64,000 nt of DNA from Bolinopsis microptera (Eukaryota > Ctenophora > Tentaculata > Lobata > Bolinopsidae): contig NC_087077.1 in NCBI RefSeq assembly GCF_026151205.1, positions 10,345,983-10,409,982 on the forward strand. Reading direction: 5' to 3'. Positions 12,001 to 18,833 of this stretch are shown piece by piece. Each line of letters begins with the position of its first letter. Positions within the stretch are counted from its first letter, which is position 1. The notes under the pieces were generated by a model. That model made no database searches. It saw only the letters and a program-made list of their open reading frames with translations, and was not told where the DNA came from. The position numbers and the translations under genes are program-made.

Positions 12001-12410
12001 ACAACCAGGTTGTCAAGGAGATAAAGGATTGGAGCTATGACCCAGAGTGTGAACTAGACGGCGACCATATAGCTGCTCGTCTTCGCAGTCACTCCGAACC
12101 ATCGTCTTCAGAAGGAGAGAGACCACCAGACTGCATAGAGAGAGGTACTATGTGTGGGTCCGATACCGAGGTTTGTACTCCTGTTAAACCACCGGGACCT
12201 AAACTACCTCCTTGTCCTGACTCTCCGTATCAGAAGGCGCAGAGCTTGTCAGTTTCCTTGAAATCTCGAGATAAGAAGTTCCAGTCCAAGTTAAAACCGT
12301 GCAGGAACCCTGAATGTGACGCGTGTCAGAGGAGGAGGAAACGAAGGTCAGACCGCTGGAAGAACTGGAAGATATTGAACCAGGATGGTAATCCATGTGA
12401 AACGAACTAG
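3..12410 (+). CDS. Giant acidic Ser-rich repeat protein, 3' part (family not recognised)
   Basis: The frame is open from the left window edge to a TAG at 12408, giving 4,135 codons with no intron. The first in-frame ATG (357) is probably internal, because the same Ser/Pro-rich composition continues upstream of it, so the 5' end lies outside the window. I see no enzymatic domain or membrane segment. The protein is Ser/Asp/Glu-rich and looks largely disordered. Basic patches lie near 1800-1850 and 2770-2800. A pair of TPSANDI motifs, each followed by a Trp/Leu-rich stretch, lies at about 1096 and 1422. A paired G-x-F-x-N-L-K-x-K-K motif lies near 3700-3860. Six copies of DVDTYYTSADDD lie at 6855-10010. 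Basophilic phospho-site motifs include RRTNSLP, RFRSMP and RSHSEP, which resemble 14-3-3 mode-1 sites. The C-terminus has a likely helical segment (about 11750-11840) and a Cys-Arg cluster, KPCRNPECDACQRRRKRR. A cytoskeletal or scaffold role, like other giant single-exon proteins, is only a guess. Confidence 0.9.
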   Translation, partial: FSLDSEPVHVPYEASETDTSHKYDATKNNIISWAEPKSPKATDVSEVEESVLFVTDKPGNIDLDSSPPPNRDRRESNVQGGRKSRTPDYIPRNPPSDGPGDGSDNGDFRRRTLSSDSTMPYPRKPKRYSSLNLLPPSDLMGRSTSFSPEERYPQVQSSREVFDTPKRKKAISFGMAEERSPRLDFVKPAANQSGPPVIPFRSTGSPSNTSMFSSTDIPPVNMQRTRSQSDNDVPMLNFREDKKSGTEKFKSWLFGKVKPNRRKSPSESDCQSNLQRSPRLEQRPFLHISNVTVVNNSKLSLNGSLAEENEIVTDGPSEVTLSQSLLIPGIKLERPNSLTLERPSSYSGRAVSPMDSDVTPKPIQKTPSANDILCSNTAYTNWLNTLSAIQDEKPGSVRNLLNVPKPPCHRKTHSEGRQIDVTFMKDLSPVSPTESKPPTPPPFASTHRVSSRPRVRSAIQASEEHKTSPLSDAKTPSANDIDKSWTGLLKSWIVDNSGSQSKIKSSNDVRRQNSPKARRRGSEIIETEITFPTEVSASPRLSRIDLSSDNRSRENSKTDSFSGVSAGLISNNDFSADIDSFLESEIDKLKDSYVPQKPSKSKKRTKKSKRRSKDKEVGTPTVDDYDHVPNCPGDDSEVSRGFYEDKSYTKDSEPCKFNPNARSFDDGIVEPDGVSAEYIEPKESLPEKKISKSHKDSSQEKNPKPHKKVVDDELDDTTSIRSFKYDDGFHRGQSLTVSSYLDGALDQLKSRSVTNSSSSGGGFPEQPGNARHSASPVKGNFALSVDGNQGGKHGRHAKGSFLTPDRNLSDDGDAFKARTSSGFNPSFEKSPSVEMLKVIKSPKRINESACFIPLDLNVTPPQKPKRMMRSATITSPKCRNDIESDNDDVFIAPETVPVTNKSHSESELSAPEKDNGRLSRKLLFPRWARRRSRSESNHGPDGRSHKSNNETFGILNASELDMVMTPKKNFQVFKLADGREIKYDMDTKKETVISNPNNVVQEPHPEFTPTSLLPVLDQLDRIQSTFDDLALCIADSNKPSGSQVRRTNSLPGESSFGKFSGGKTPQTDQWGKDIDLDMKELTDLINNFCQDKGDQRNSVEDILDAMVRSKERHSGSFGSAHSGDSFKSISAEEAPVVHGSRIDNTRRNLLSMLTDLSKSKSTSAINTSASSSSGNPSARSETDLSNRNRDVLTDGGITATVAVAPITAATLTIPTILVEPPSKGKTDKGKNKGLFGNLKAKKHHTSDKDLSEQKYRRKRAYSDSRAYEKEEKIGFFENLKSKKYHESDEFKLDENGFLAHVIKTKEFHKSSDWIGPKPKIQRGFTNALIRDPSIPQDDRRPSEYILLHDGPPMYHNQRPHRQIMLDLDSDPIQNYYEDRTLYDNRSLPKQKINDQRVDDKYATLPKGRGRNMSITPPDDHSLWGSSQISEQPDASLRRTRFNSDCQNNNRPIPSRQRNFSDHTLHDIQSLPDIPGLQNVPRSRNKSSASNLSCITSPASDVSGFSDIDSLPNVPDHPMPEILKSQMTRPDFLPLILTDTELDEVFSSIRETDETESKNTESSSRPSTLPVTSTPRRPTNLKLTTSPEEGPFFNFGSASSESAPETPKVSEEEGSLKETESVKMAESIKDSDSQKEKTISHTSLKSSSKSDDVYLLRSKIRDSYGKTSSEGHTSLGDNRPVALVDVAKADSEDTVFVSRSELGPEYGVDTDKSYGISPTGSLSDETMDNITMLLNIEARLNKLSSPVKDDQSEGEHSPLKYDDSSSSSSSQQSPAGQVSMGFQPEMSPGGINSISADRDSPITFSATENIESTDSKPYYNLSYVNDISFNDSNNDSFKASVPCSDRQGLSLNLDSSSDQLDSSVQSDNIFVLREELGSSYGGDLSNASPSPQNSIGSPSPSKTDSSNSPTVSEFSRNFISISKEEGGSEEFFLPYSVYDDSPDPALTSVDIHEDDYQTIHKLLNEIEEDGAPEDPLDRILRRSSIESASSCATFHSGIESDSNYNSVEEDVASEFEEFDSQRFRSMPNLPTLEGARCDLKQAESILSIGSNISCSGLYSEDDDASLPSQITDTTITEAEDYAPHFVLLSSCERIDEMDYEQNVDDDEIPPGYQVIEYGATGVSIFPEPSSDGEISSAEVDGFQLNNLSGQKTSELSGSLEIDIAENCEQTVGDVNTELCHVRSLDLENSKMDGLIVEDVSDSVENISCLTLSTYEIFDSEDIDDVEHLSVTEEMVEPKLALFDARVAGVSAARARPIEEKYNTSPFKIVIPSRDEILSPVSEYFTDVDTYYTSADDDVTSAQEEDCFDLSDLEKHDGDSEPDHESAAADETTMFDFHRDSLVEEKAPSSPHASLVSLSTTECALSSRESVLAEEELCDSTALNRIMNTKINKLDECMAQEGFEAVSEPVVDSFNTHKYENVETLGYYIVGDLNSDSSCAESRDDIEDPNQSSSSGFNQNDSSCSDEITHLGSRSDVDTYYTSADDDKASILADDCIEPSPSPTEIPDFYLVEEDALSHSGSLTSMIFDDRFDTDDLSGISVVEEKIKVTTSSLMDSKVQSLLKSRGKQSVPSDNEKTDDNLLKEEAISIKPSSSCLSLSTASYYGSVTTLDEIAVEEECIEYSSSVFDARVEKLIREKNYTRLLDESEISVHLEGYHENYSRENPRGSKQSLASPHSEDGYILTDADTYYTSADDDRASVLADDCIEPLDPAVLLDLELMEVDVSSDSEEVSSIVCEDMVFDDLYDDNHESVEIIVEEDINVDTMSSFMDSKVQLLLKFQELKSLQLDAGNKATDGGLLEEHCSTGPGSSCIPVSTASYTESVTLLDEIDVEEELFERSSSDFDGKVEQLLQQIDNNEILMGPKIRVAVDNDQADEQGRDSRHSVAVDTDQADEEGPDSRHSALYPPSELGDGYVMTDVDTYYTSADDDCTSVLADDCIVWTDDNKEVSSTKGNLSWPSSADDSAQSSDEDVVDYNFEDQTFVDEEQSSSNEQVGLLIESAASSDGDEDKLNIPTQEFLCFEYDQEEVPHVVSEVSVTDESVMLRKVNNLLQTIVPSGDSTNLNLCEESVVDVTGTKNNSDEKYRGNEQNIASHSQDDRHDISNYVLTDVDTYYTSADDDYPSVHGEECIIWSGPSLEDCRVYELASSENETVFEAVVQGEEESCYEMCENGGWTWFGLDEDSLVVEGVGSSDDNEGTILSTEEYFSSGDEDGSIRAECKIRIRDDTVMWSKVNSLIEDRISIHEEEFESAAELEFVVEDTPEIYIEDEPYTVSEFRIASPNDDSSFELLELSTVELLEVSDGQEICRTPDLSTYNPAEQKVIQTDAETYYSSPDDDCASQGHEDCLADSAPVDSINLRFEGIPTTVCLPDLGSVALNLSQSNITDLPSPDSDLTPMNAHDPEKTPMIARRSFDAPMNAPDPEKTPKVIRRSFDNTENLSDDSDSDPLSTSPQFEDIVKLNPTFIIKDESDSSMVMVDINDNNPVSEASAIPVERDHCQQFLLECHYSSANETTHSDGLTAYMSFENLPTERASSSASQESLTKISALSSGSNSSLPIDSDVEQVQLSSVDISSPKLVEEKRVKKFRKKRKSSQNCPAVQDSTTSQDEHSDYVYVERPRPGSHKRAAAVVEVTDVPVVTVEVKEELTVSPPKETQIALEVEEVPQSPSKDIIALNLSLEQDSFEQLKCAASETPISIRRDSPSEGQSEQKMESDGSSEPAKIVTIDVADKLSEQCCSKVTEGNTKGSQISEESDLEFLSVLHGLKPIPKSDFYEVKRTVSPIKRKPSKRHMQSWARHLLSERTSSPESITMETVDATEASEILVALNPLETVVATPVESLLQSFSPAFSGGTFSKHRILSSPRTNSTSDKAVERTADDEIEGIYFSGKSFPIKANKIQTAGLSSVLFDDKSELSDVDEDMEKFEEQMCRENFKAVMNELIFAVGMFGEGSQTESSPTSTPRTKGEPTEPTPSTSNFLDLSMCESSCDEMGRVQEAIHQQYYNQVVKEIKDWSYDPECELDGDHIAARLRSHSEPSSSEGERPPDCIERGTMCGSDTEVCTPVKPPGPKLPPCPDSPYQKAQSLSVSLKSRDKKFQSKLKPCRNPECDACQRRRKRRSDRWKNWKILNQDGNPCETN
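4950..5641 (+). repeat. Three-copy VFVLRSELGxxYG protein motif in the giant CDS
   Basis: Three related 14-15 residue segments are seen: DDVYLLRSKIRDSYGK at 4950, DTVFVSRSELGPEYG near 5076 and DNIFVLREELGSSYG at 5598. They share an acidic start, an aromatic or aliphatic core, an Arg, and an ending of Tyr-Gly. They lie upstream of the DVDTYYTSADDD repeats. The function is unknown. A short linear binding motif is plausible. Confidence 0.75.
6855..10010 (+). repeat. Six-copy DVDTYYTSADDD protein repeat in the giant CDS
   Basis: The 12-residue core begins at 6855, 7422, 8052, 8751, 9324 and 9975, spaced 567, 630, 699, 573 and 651 nt apart. The last copy has drifted to DAETYYSSPDDD. Most copies are followed by a short tail ending in a Cys, as in ASILADDCIEP. 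Between cores, a second conserved block recurs with the pattern S-F-M-D-S-K-V-Q-x-L-L-K, preceded by acidic VEE segments, so the real repeat is roughly 190-230 residues. The Ser followed by three Asp fits an acid-directed (CK2-like) phosphorylation site. That is inference from composition. Confidence 0.9.
8598..8705 (+). repeat. 54-nt in-frame tandem duplication in the giant CDS
   Basis: Two adjacent 18-codon copies (starts 8598 and 8652) both begin VAVD and end DSRHS. They differ at a few positions, and the frame is kept. This is recent expansion within the repeat region of the giant protein. Confidence 0.9.
10185..10304 (+). repeat. 60-nt in-frame tandem duplication in the giant CDS
   Basis: Two adjacent 20-codon copies start at 10185 and 10245. 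Both carry DPEKTP followed by RRSFD, so each adds a basophilic Ser site. The differences between copies are mostly single-base. Confidence 0.9.
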
Positions 12411-12548
12411 ATTTGAGATTAACCTATTTATTTATTGTCTTGTAACTTGATATTATGAAGCGTAAGCTCCAGATAAAAACTTATTGTATTGAGAAAATCG
12501 GACACTATTTCCTGTTTGTTGGTTGGCAATTTTAGATTTAAGATTTAA

Positions 12549-12790
12549 AATAAAAGTTAATAGTTGTATGTGTCATAAAGAAGGAGGTTTATTGCTACAT
12601 ATCTGTTAATTGTCCCAACTGGTATTATAGAACATTATTTCATACTTATCTGCTTATTTTATCACAGATAATAAACTTCATAGTTTCAATTAATTCTCGA
12701 ACTGTACGGATTTATATTGCATTGATAGCTAGGTATTTTTTCAGATATTTCTCAGAATTCTATCCTTACCAGATGTGTGAGTTTAATAAA
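12549..12790 (+). terminator. Candidate polyadenylation signals of the giant gene
   Basis: AATAAA occurs at 12549-12554, 12670-12675 and 12785-12790, which is 139-375 bases after the giant CDS stop, in AT-rich DNA. Any of them could end the transcript. The sequence alone does not choose between them. Confidence 0.5.
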
Positions 12791-13669
12791 GTAAATCTGG
12801 CATGTTCATTGCAGTCAGTTTCATTATATTTGTTTCAATTTGCTAAATTATTTGTACGGAATTTTGTAAATATGTTCAGCGTGTTTCTGCGTTCAAGGAA
12901 TGCTTGCTTTATGGTATTTCCATAATAACTTTTTATTGCTTTCCAGATGAGGTAGTTTATAAGAATAGTGGTATATTACTATTACATGTACTAGTTTTTA
13001 ATCAATTTCAACAGAAACTTAATCGAATTCCATTATTGATTCCAATAAAACTAAATGATTACTAAGTTAAAATAATGTTTTTTTTCAAAACTCACAACAT
13101 CTTATCAATATCATATATCAATACTTTATCATACAAACACAACCAAAGAACATAATTATGATATTATACAAAGTTAAAAAATGCTGCATCATGATATTGA
13201 ACAGTGAACACAAAGTACAAGGTCCATGAAAACTGCTAGATTCCCTGCTATGGTCATGGCATGAGGAGCATCCCAGGGTCATGAATTTAAATAACACCTG
13301 ATTTAAATGATATTCTTATAATTCTCCAAACTTGAATAATAGGTGAGTCCCACACGAGTTATGGCACAATTTTGAGGTTTTTACCTTATTTACCATTCAA
13401 GTACTGAGTGCCCCTGATAAATGGGGTGAAAATGAGCATTGCTCTTTAAACAGCTATTGCTTGTAAAGAACCCATAACAGCCCCATCATTTCCAAGACGG
13501 CAATCACTGACAGTTTAAATTACATATACCCTCGGCAAAGAACAACATTACACGGATATGTACATCTTCATATCTTGTAGATATTATCTACTTTCTCCTC
13601 AGCTTGGCTATAAGGTAGCTACTCGTTCAATAGGTTTTACAATTGTAGTTCTATCAGTATCGTTATCCA
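12791..13669. other. Convergent intergenic region
   Basis: This lies between the 3' ends of the giant gene (+) and the thioredoxin gene (-). It probably contains the thioredoxin 3' UTR. A minus-strand AATAAA is present near 12932-12937. I see no gene or clear repeat. Confidence 0.5.
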
Positions 13670-16600
13670 TTATTTGTTCTTTTCTATCGCTTCTTTGATA
13701 ACTTCCTTTTTAGCACCGTACACCTACAGAAATATTCGTTAGAAGTTTATACCAATCACAATATCACTGTCAAAATATGTAGAAACATGTCGAACCTGAA
13801 TCATTGTCTTAAATATGTCTAAATCTATCTTAAATCTGTCATAATGGCAGCAGTTACTGTATGTAAGTAATACAGCTGCCAGCCTCCCTCGCCCGCCACA
13901 AATACAATATGTGTCTGAAATCTGAGAACTTAACCCGCAGGGCTAATCGATTTGTACTTTATTTTACAATGAAACGGATTTCCCTAATATCCTCTAATTC
14001 CATGTAGTTATAGATGTGGATTCTGGTGGGGAGGCATATTATTCGACACGTGACAGTGGCCCTGGGGTTTGATTCGTAAATAGTAGAATCTGATTGGTTA
14101 TTTGCTGTCACTTGTCAAAAACATATGCCTCACATCCCCACCAGAATCCTAATCTACAGGATTACAGTACTGAGTAATACTCTTACCACGTACAATGTAT
14201 GCTGGACTAGTTGTTAGTTGTAAGCGGAATGTGTGAATTATTCAGAGTGATGAGAGCTCTTATCAGAAACATAGGGGAACCTCTGGTTTAATGTTTTAAC
14301 TTTATATATGATCCGGGTTATTTAATCGCATGCGGGTTTATCGGACATGTGTGATGTGAGAAATTAGAAAAATTTGAGAAATATGTGAGAAATGTGAGAA
14401 ATGAGGAGAATAAGTCGTACCTGTTCAATAACCTCTCCTCCTTTGTACAACTGGAACGTGGGCATTGACTTGACTTTGCAGATCTCTGCCGTCTGGCAAT
14501 TCTCGTTTACGTTTATCTGAAAGGTAAATTGGTAATACAAAATAATTTAGCCCGGGAGTTTAAAGGTCATCTGGAATAACATACAAAACTCTCGACAACT
14601 GATCCATTAGTTATTGCAACTTGATTAATCTGTGAATAAATTAACTAATTGACCAGTTAGTAAATAAGCTAATTAAATAATTGATCAGTTAGTAAGTAAA
14701 TTAATTAATCAATTGATCAGTTAGTAGTAGAAAATCTTTCAAAGTACGAAATATCTCTTTAAAAGAGCATCCTAGGCACCTTATAGATATCAAAACGCAT
14801 AAAAAAGAAAACAAAACATCAACCATCTTCTAACTTCTTCCACTCCTCCCTTTCTAAAGCTAAAAATCTAAGGTCTTCGAAATCAGTCAAATTCTTAAGT
14901 CTAATATCAAGATTTCTACTAGTCAAGTCTTTTCTAATAACATCTAATAAGTTTAAACATGGTCTACCCCGTCTCCCTTCCATAAAAATATCAGAATTTA
15001 TAGCAAATAACATAGAGGTGTATGCTGGTGAGTCTTCCTGTCCTCTTAAGATATGTCCTAACATTCTCCATCGAAACTTAGAGACTCTCACAGACAAGGG
15101 AGTGACATAACAACGAGCATAGAGTGCCTCATTAGAAATAACCCCAGTAGGCCATCTGATTGATCAGTTAGTAAGTAAATTAAACAACTAATTGATGAGT
15201 TAGTAAGTAAATTTAACAACTAATTGATCAGTGAGTATGTAAATTAATAAACTAATTAGCTAACTAATTAACTAATCACCTTATAAAAGAGTACGTCACC
15301 ATTGTACTCTTTATTCCACCTCTCCACCGATGGAGCTATCATCTTACAGGGCTTGCACCATGCCGCATAGAAGTCTATCACTACCAATCTGGGGCGATAA
15401 TTGTGTTAGTTGTAATTATATTTGTGAAACAACGTTCATTTAATATTGATGAGCACAAATAGATTTGGTTACCAATAATTGGACTTATGACGAGGCAGCA
15501 GTAACTATATTGGGTTTGCCAGCTGCCAGACGTTAAATTATAATCTCGTGAAAGTTCATAATTGGATGATAACTGGACCAAGAGGTAAAGCACTAACATA
15601 GTACCACAACATAGTGCCACAACATAGTACCACAACATAGTGTCACAACATGACATAGCGCCACAACATAGTACCACAACATAGTACCACAACATAGTGC
15701 CACAACATAGTGCCACAACATAGTACCACAAAATAGTACCACAACATAGTACCACAACATAGTACCACAACTTAGTGCCACAACATAGTACCACACCTTA
15801 GTGCCACAACATAGTGCCACAACTTAGTGCCACAACTTAGTGCCACAACGTAGTGACACAACGTAGTGCCACAACGTAGTGACACAGCGTAGTGCCACAA
15901 CATAGTGCCACAACATAGTGCCACAACTTAGTGCCACAACGTAGTGACACAACGTAGTGCCACAACGTAGTGACACAACTTAGTAACACAACATAGTGCC
16001 ACAACCTAGTGCCACAACATAGTGCCACAACATAGCGCCACAACTTAGTGCCACAACATAGTGCCACAACTTAGTGCCACAACATAGTGCCACAACGTAG
16101 TGACACAACGTAGTGACACAACGTAGTGACACAACATAGTGCCACAACCTAGTGCCACAACATAGTGCCACAACGTCAACATAGTGCCGCACTAAGGTAG
16201 CTAAGGACTTTTGAATAATTTACAGTGCATGGTGATAATGAGATTGATACAACTAGATACAGCTAATTCTCAGAATATTTACTCGATCTGGTAAGAAGAA
16301 GAAAGAAAATTGAATTTTCTTGGTCGATTTCTAAGATGGCTATGCATTTTTATTTTTAGTCGATTGCTAAGTAACAAACTTGTCCTAGTTGGTTGCTAGG
16401 ATGGCTATAAACATATAAACTTACTTGTCCTAGTTGGTTGCTAGGATGGCTATAAACATATAAACTTACTTGTCCTGGTTGGTTGCTAAGATGGCTATAA
16501 ACATATACACTTACTTGTCCTAGTTGGTTGCTAGGATGGCTATAAACATATAAACTTACTTGTCCTGGTTGGTTGCTAAGATGGCTATAAACATATAAAC

Positions 16601-16675
16601 TTACTTGTCCTGGTTGGTTGCTAGGATGGCTATAAACTCCTCGTGTGTGTTTATCGGCTTCACCCCCTCGCTCAT
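13670..16675 (-). CDS. Thioredoxin, four exons, complete (WCKPC active site)
   Basis: Spliced from four exons on the minus strand: 16605-16675, 15280-15388, 14421-14516 and 13670-13723, all with GT..AG junctions (phases 2, 0, 0). The product is 109 residues, against 105 for human cytosolic thioredoxin. Landmarks: the VVIDFYA strand with buried Asp29, the redox motif W34-C35-K36-P37-C38, the cis-Pro loop SMPT (Pro79), the LYKGGEVIEQ turn, and a C-terminal helix ending in EKNK. There is no signal or transit peptide, so it should be a cytosolic or nuclear protein-disulfide reductase paired with thioredoxin reductase. Extra cysteines 67 and 73 lie where human thioredoxin has C62 and C69. The human C73 position is Ser. 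Lys replaces the usual Gly in CGPC. Intron 1 holds two minisatellites, intron 2 a LINE remnant, and intron 3 a fold-back MITE. Confidence 0.93.
14011..14156. mobile_element. Fold-back MITE in thioredoxin intron 3
   Basis: The arms are inverted copies. The left arm contains GATTCTGGTGGGGAGGCATA and the right arm its near-complement around 14122-14156. The inner parts also pair (CACGTGACAG with CTGTCACTTGT). It is about 146 bp with no coding capacity. It resembles a palindromic MITE. No clear target duplication was found. Confidence 0.65.
14600..15275. repeat. TTGATCAGTTAGTAAGTAAA-type minisatellite, split by a LINE remnant
   Basis: Several imperfect copies of a ~30-35 bp unit built on TTGATCAGTTAGTAAGTAAA lie at 14600-14725 and again at 15155-15265. 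The block between them is a LINE fragment. The simplest reading is a minisatellite in thioredoxin intron 2 that was interrupted by the LINE insertion. Confidence 0.65.
14819..15150 (-). pseudogene. LINE reverse-transcriptase C-terminal remnant
   Basis: The minus-strand frame encodes a segment starting VISNEALYARC, then FRWRMLGHILRGQ, GRRGRPCLNLLDVIRKDL and LALEREEWKKLEDG. These match the conserved tail of many non-LTR retrotransposon polymerases (R-W-x-x-G-H-x-L-R, then R-R-G-R-P). No reverse-transcriptase core is present, so it is a 5'-truncated fragment. It lies in thioredoxin intron 2 in the same orientation as that gene. Confidence 0.8.
15597..16192. repeat. 13-bp minisatellite CATAGTGCCACAA in thioredoxin intron 1
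   Basis: About 45 copies of a 13-bp unit, with variants CATAGTACCACAA, CGTAGTGACACAA and CTTAGTGCCACAA. Because 13 is not a multiple of 3, long spurious open frames of Cys/Tyr/Trp/Val repeats appear on the minus strand. They are not genes. Confidence 0.95.
16381..16650 (-). repeat. 45-bp tandem repeat carrying exon-1 end plus splice donor
   Basis: Six copies start at 16381, 16426, 16471, 16516, 16561 and 16606. The copy at 16606 is the end of thioredoxin exon 1. Each unit, read on the minus strand, contains about 33 nt of exon sequence encoding FIAILATNQD, then the donor GTAAGT, then a short spacer. The five extra copies lie in intron 1 and all keep the GTAAGT. Reading through the real donor gives AAG TAA, an immediate stop. 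Confidence 0.95.
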
Positions 16676-17143
16676 TTTGCCTTTATAAATGATAACCTGG
16701 TAGTTGGTATTAACAGAGTGCTCCGTACTGTTTATTACATCTTTCAAGTATAAATGAGCTCCTAGATCTCATCGATACAAATTTAAAATATACTTATAGT
16801 GGTGCAATGTGAAGTCTGAAGTTGAGTTACAGCAATATTATTAAAACAAAAGATCTGAAAACGAGCCGGTGCACGGTAACTAAAATCAGTATTTACAATT
16901 TTGTGGCTGAAACTTCCTCTGAACAATTAGTACACAGTCTATCGTAATGATTGCGCTCTGGTGGTTAATGTTGACATTTAATGCAATTAGAACAGCCAAA
17001 ACCGCATAACCATAAGGACATCACATGACAATACAGACGACGAATAGTATAAATAATACAGACGACAAATAGTATAAATAATGCAGACGACATATAGAAA
17101 GATATTATAGTCTTAAACAATATCGGTAATACTAATAGTAATG
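16676..17143. other. Region upstream of the thioredoxin start
   Basis: This should hold the thioredoxin 5' UTR and promoter (minus strand). A TTTATAAAG motif lies about 10 bases before the ATG, too close to be a normal TATA box. A short direct repeat containing ACAGACGAC occurs near 17030-17090. Nothing else is recognised. Confidence 0.4.
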
Positions 17144-17157
17144 AGTAATACATACGA

Positions 17158-17787
17158 TTATATCAAGTGATGGGACTATTGACCGGGACTTGTCTGCACG
17201 GATCCAGAAAGCCTCAGGAGCATTCAATCAGCTCGGTAATATTTGGAAGAATCGCAATATCCAAACTAACACCAAAATACGGATATATGTTGCAGCGGTT
17301 CTAACAATATTACTTTATGGAAGCGAAGTCTGGAACACTACTTCAAAGCAACTACATCGCTTCGAAGTTTTTCATCAAAACTGTTTGAGGAGAATCCTTC
17401 GAATTAAGTGGTTCCACCGGACGAGCAATGTTCAAGTGTTGGAGCGGGCAAGAATAAACCCGGTTATAACCTACATCAGTGCCAACCGTCTTCGCTGGTT
17501 TGGACATGTTTCTAGAATGCCGGACACCAGGCTACCAAAGTATCTATTTGATTGGACACCTGCTCAGTGCTCACGGCCGAAGATCACGTGGGCGGCCAAG
17601 AAAGAATTGGCGAACCTGTGTCCTAGAAGACGCAGTAACATTCACAGGAGATCCAGAAATTGTATTTGATAAGGTCCGAGAGTTGGCAGGAAACCGAAAG
17701 CACTGGAGAGAGATGATACGACATAAGCGGCAATTCCTTGGTGCAGGCCACTCGAATGATTGAGGAGACCTTATCAAGTATCAAGTA
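17158..17787 (+). mobile_element. 5'-truncated LINE with 14-bp target duplication
   Basis: It is flanked by a perfect direct repeat AGTAATACATACGA (17144-17157 and 17788-17801). The plus strand encodes the tail of a non-LTR polymerase: SSDGTIDRDLSARIQKASGA, LLYGSEVWN, LRWFGHVSRMP, then RRSRGRPRKNWRTCVLE. The last part lies in a different frame, so there is a frameshift near 17565-17590. The 3' end carries TATCAAG repeats instead of poly(A). The element is dead but the perfect duplication suggests a fairly recent insertion. Confidence 0.88.
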
Positions 17788-18687
17788 AGTAATACATACG
17801 ACAAAAAGAAAGATCGTTTTACAGTATTCTACAAGTACAATATTAAAATTAAAGGAAGCTTAAAATGAAGTCTCGTGATGCTCCGTACAATAAAAAAGAC
17901 AAGACTATCTATAAATGTCGAGTACCACATTATTCAAAGTTAAGTATGATCGCTGCATGTGACGACCAACGATATCTTACTTTGTGTTAAGACTTTAAGA
18001 AAGGTCTCGGCTTTTCAAGCTTGTTCTTTGGTCAGAAATCAATCGAGATATAAATTTAAAAGTCTAAAACTTTGAATGTATCGATAGCTGACGATTAAGA
18101 TTCGTTAAAATTTAAGATATCGTTGCGTACGTGGTGCTTTGATTACTTATAACTTTAAAAACACTCAACGAGAACATTTTCTGTCCATAAAGCGATAAGA
18201 AGTCGTGAGCGATGAAAAGCAATATAGTTAAACCTGAAATTCAATACGTGTTTCTTTTCAAACCTAACTGATTAAAGTGAAAGTTAATGTCGTAATAATG
18301 CTTAATAAGGAGGAGAACCCTGTAACTTATTCATTATGGCAATTAATTCTGCCACTGCAATAAGTGGGGAGGTGTAAAATTAAGTCAGGTAGTTTTGTTT
18401 CAGTTTTGCTAATAACTGAACTATTTCAGGCCCAAGTTTCGAAGCAAATTATAAAGTGATAGTAATTGTTGTTGCATAAATAGTGTCCGTAATTGTATGT
18501 CCTAATTATCGTCATTAGCACAGGTATCTTGAACCACGTACAATGTAAATTTACAAGCCTCAATTTTCGGGCCTTTCTGGGAGTTGACAAAAAATGTCCG
18601 GTTTATGGAGAGGCCTGATTGATAGAATATGATTCACATAATATGTTACGTTAAAAGTCTGACAAATTTGTACTATGTTTGTTGAAA

Positions 18688-18833
18688 GTGAGTTATTTTC
18701 ACTAACAGCTGGTCAGTGGTCGGTTAAACTTAAACGAAATTATACGACGAAAAAGAGTTATTCTTCAATTATTTAATTTCGTCGTAGCGTATCATTTTGT
18801 TGAACAGACCGGCTGCTAATGGAAATAACTAAC
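18688..18833. mobile_element. Fold-back MITE-like element
   Basis: The terminal inverted arms are GTGAGTTATTTTC..CTAACAGCTGGTC and the complement ending GGAAATAACTAAC. The inner arms also pair (AAATTATACGACGAA with TTCGTCGTAGCGTA). It is about 146 bp, non-coding and imperfect. Confidence 0.55.

Noticed and set aside
15381-16192. Cys/Tyr/Trp-rich open frames of 70-137 codons on the minus strand
   Set aside because: Translation of the 13-bp minisatellite in thioredoxin intron 1.
16381-16650. CRISPR-like array
   Set aside because: The 45-bp units are contiguous with no unique spacers, and the context is an animal gene.
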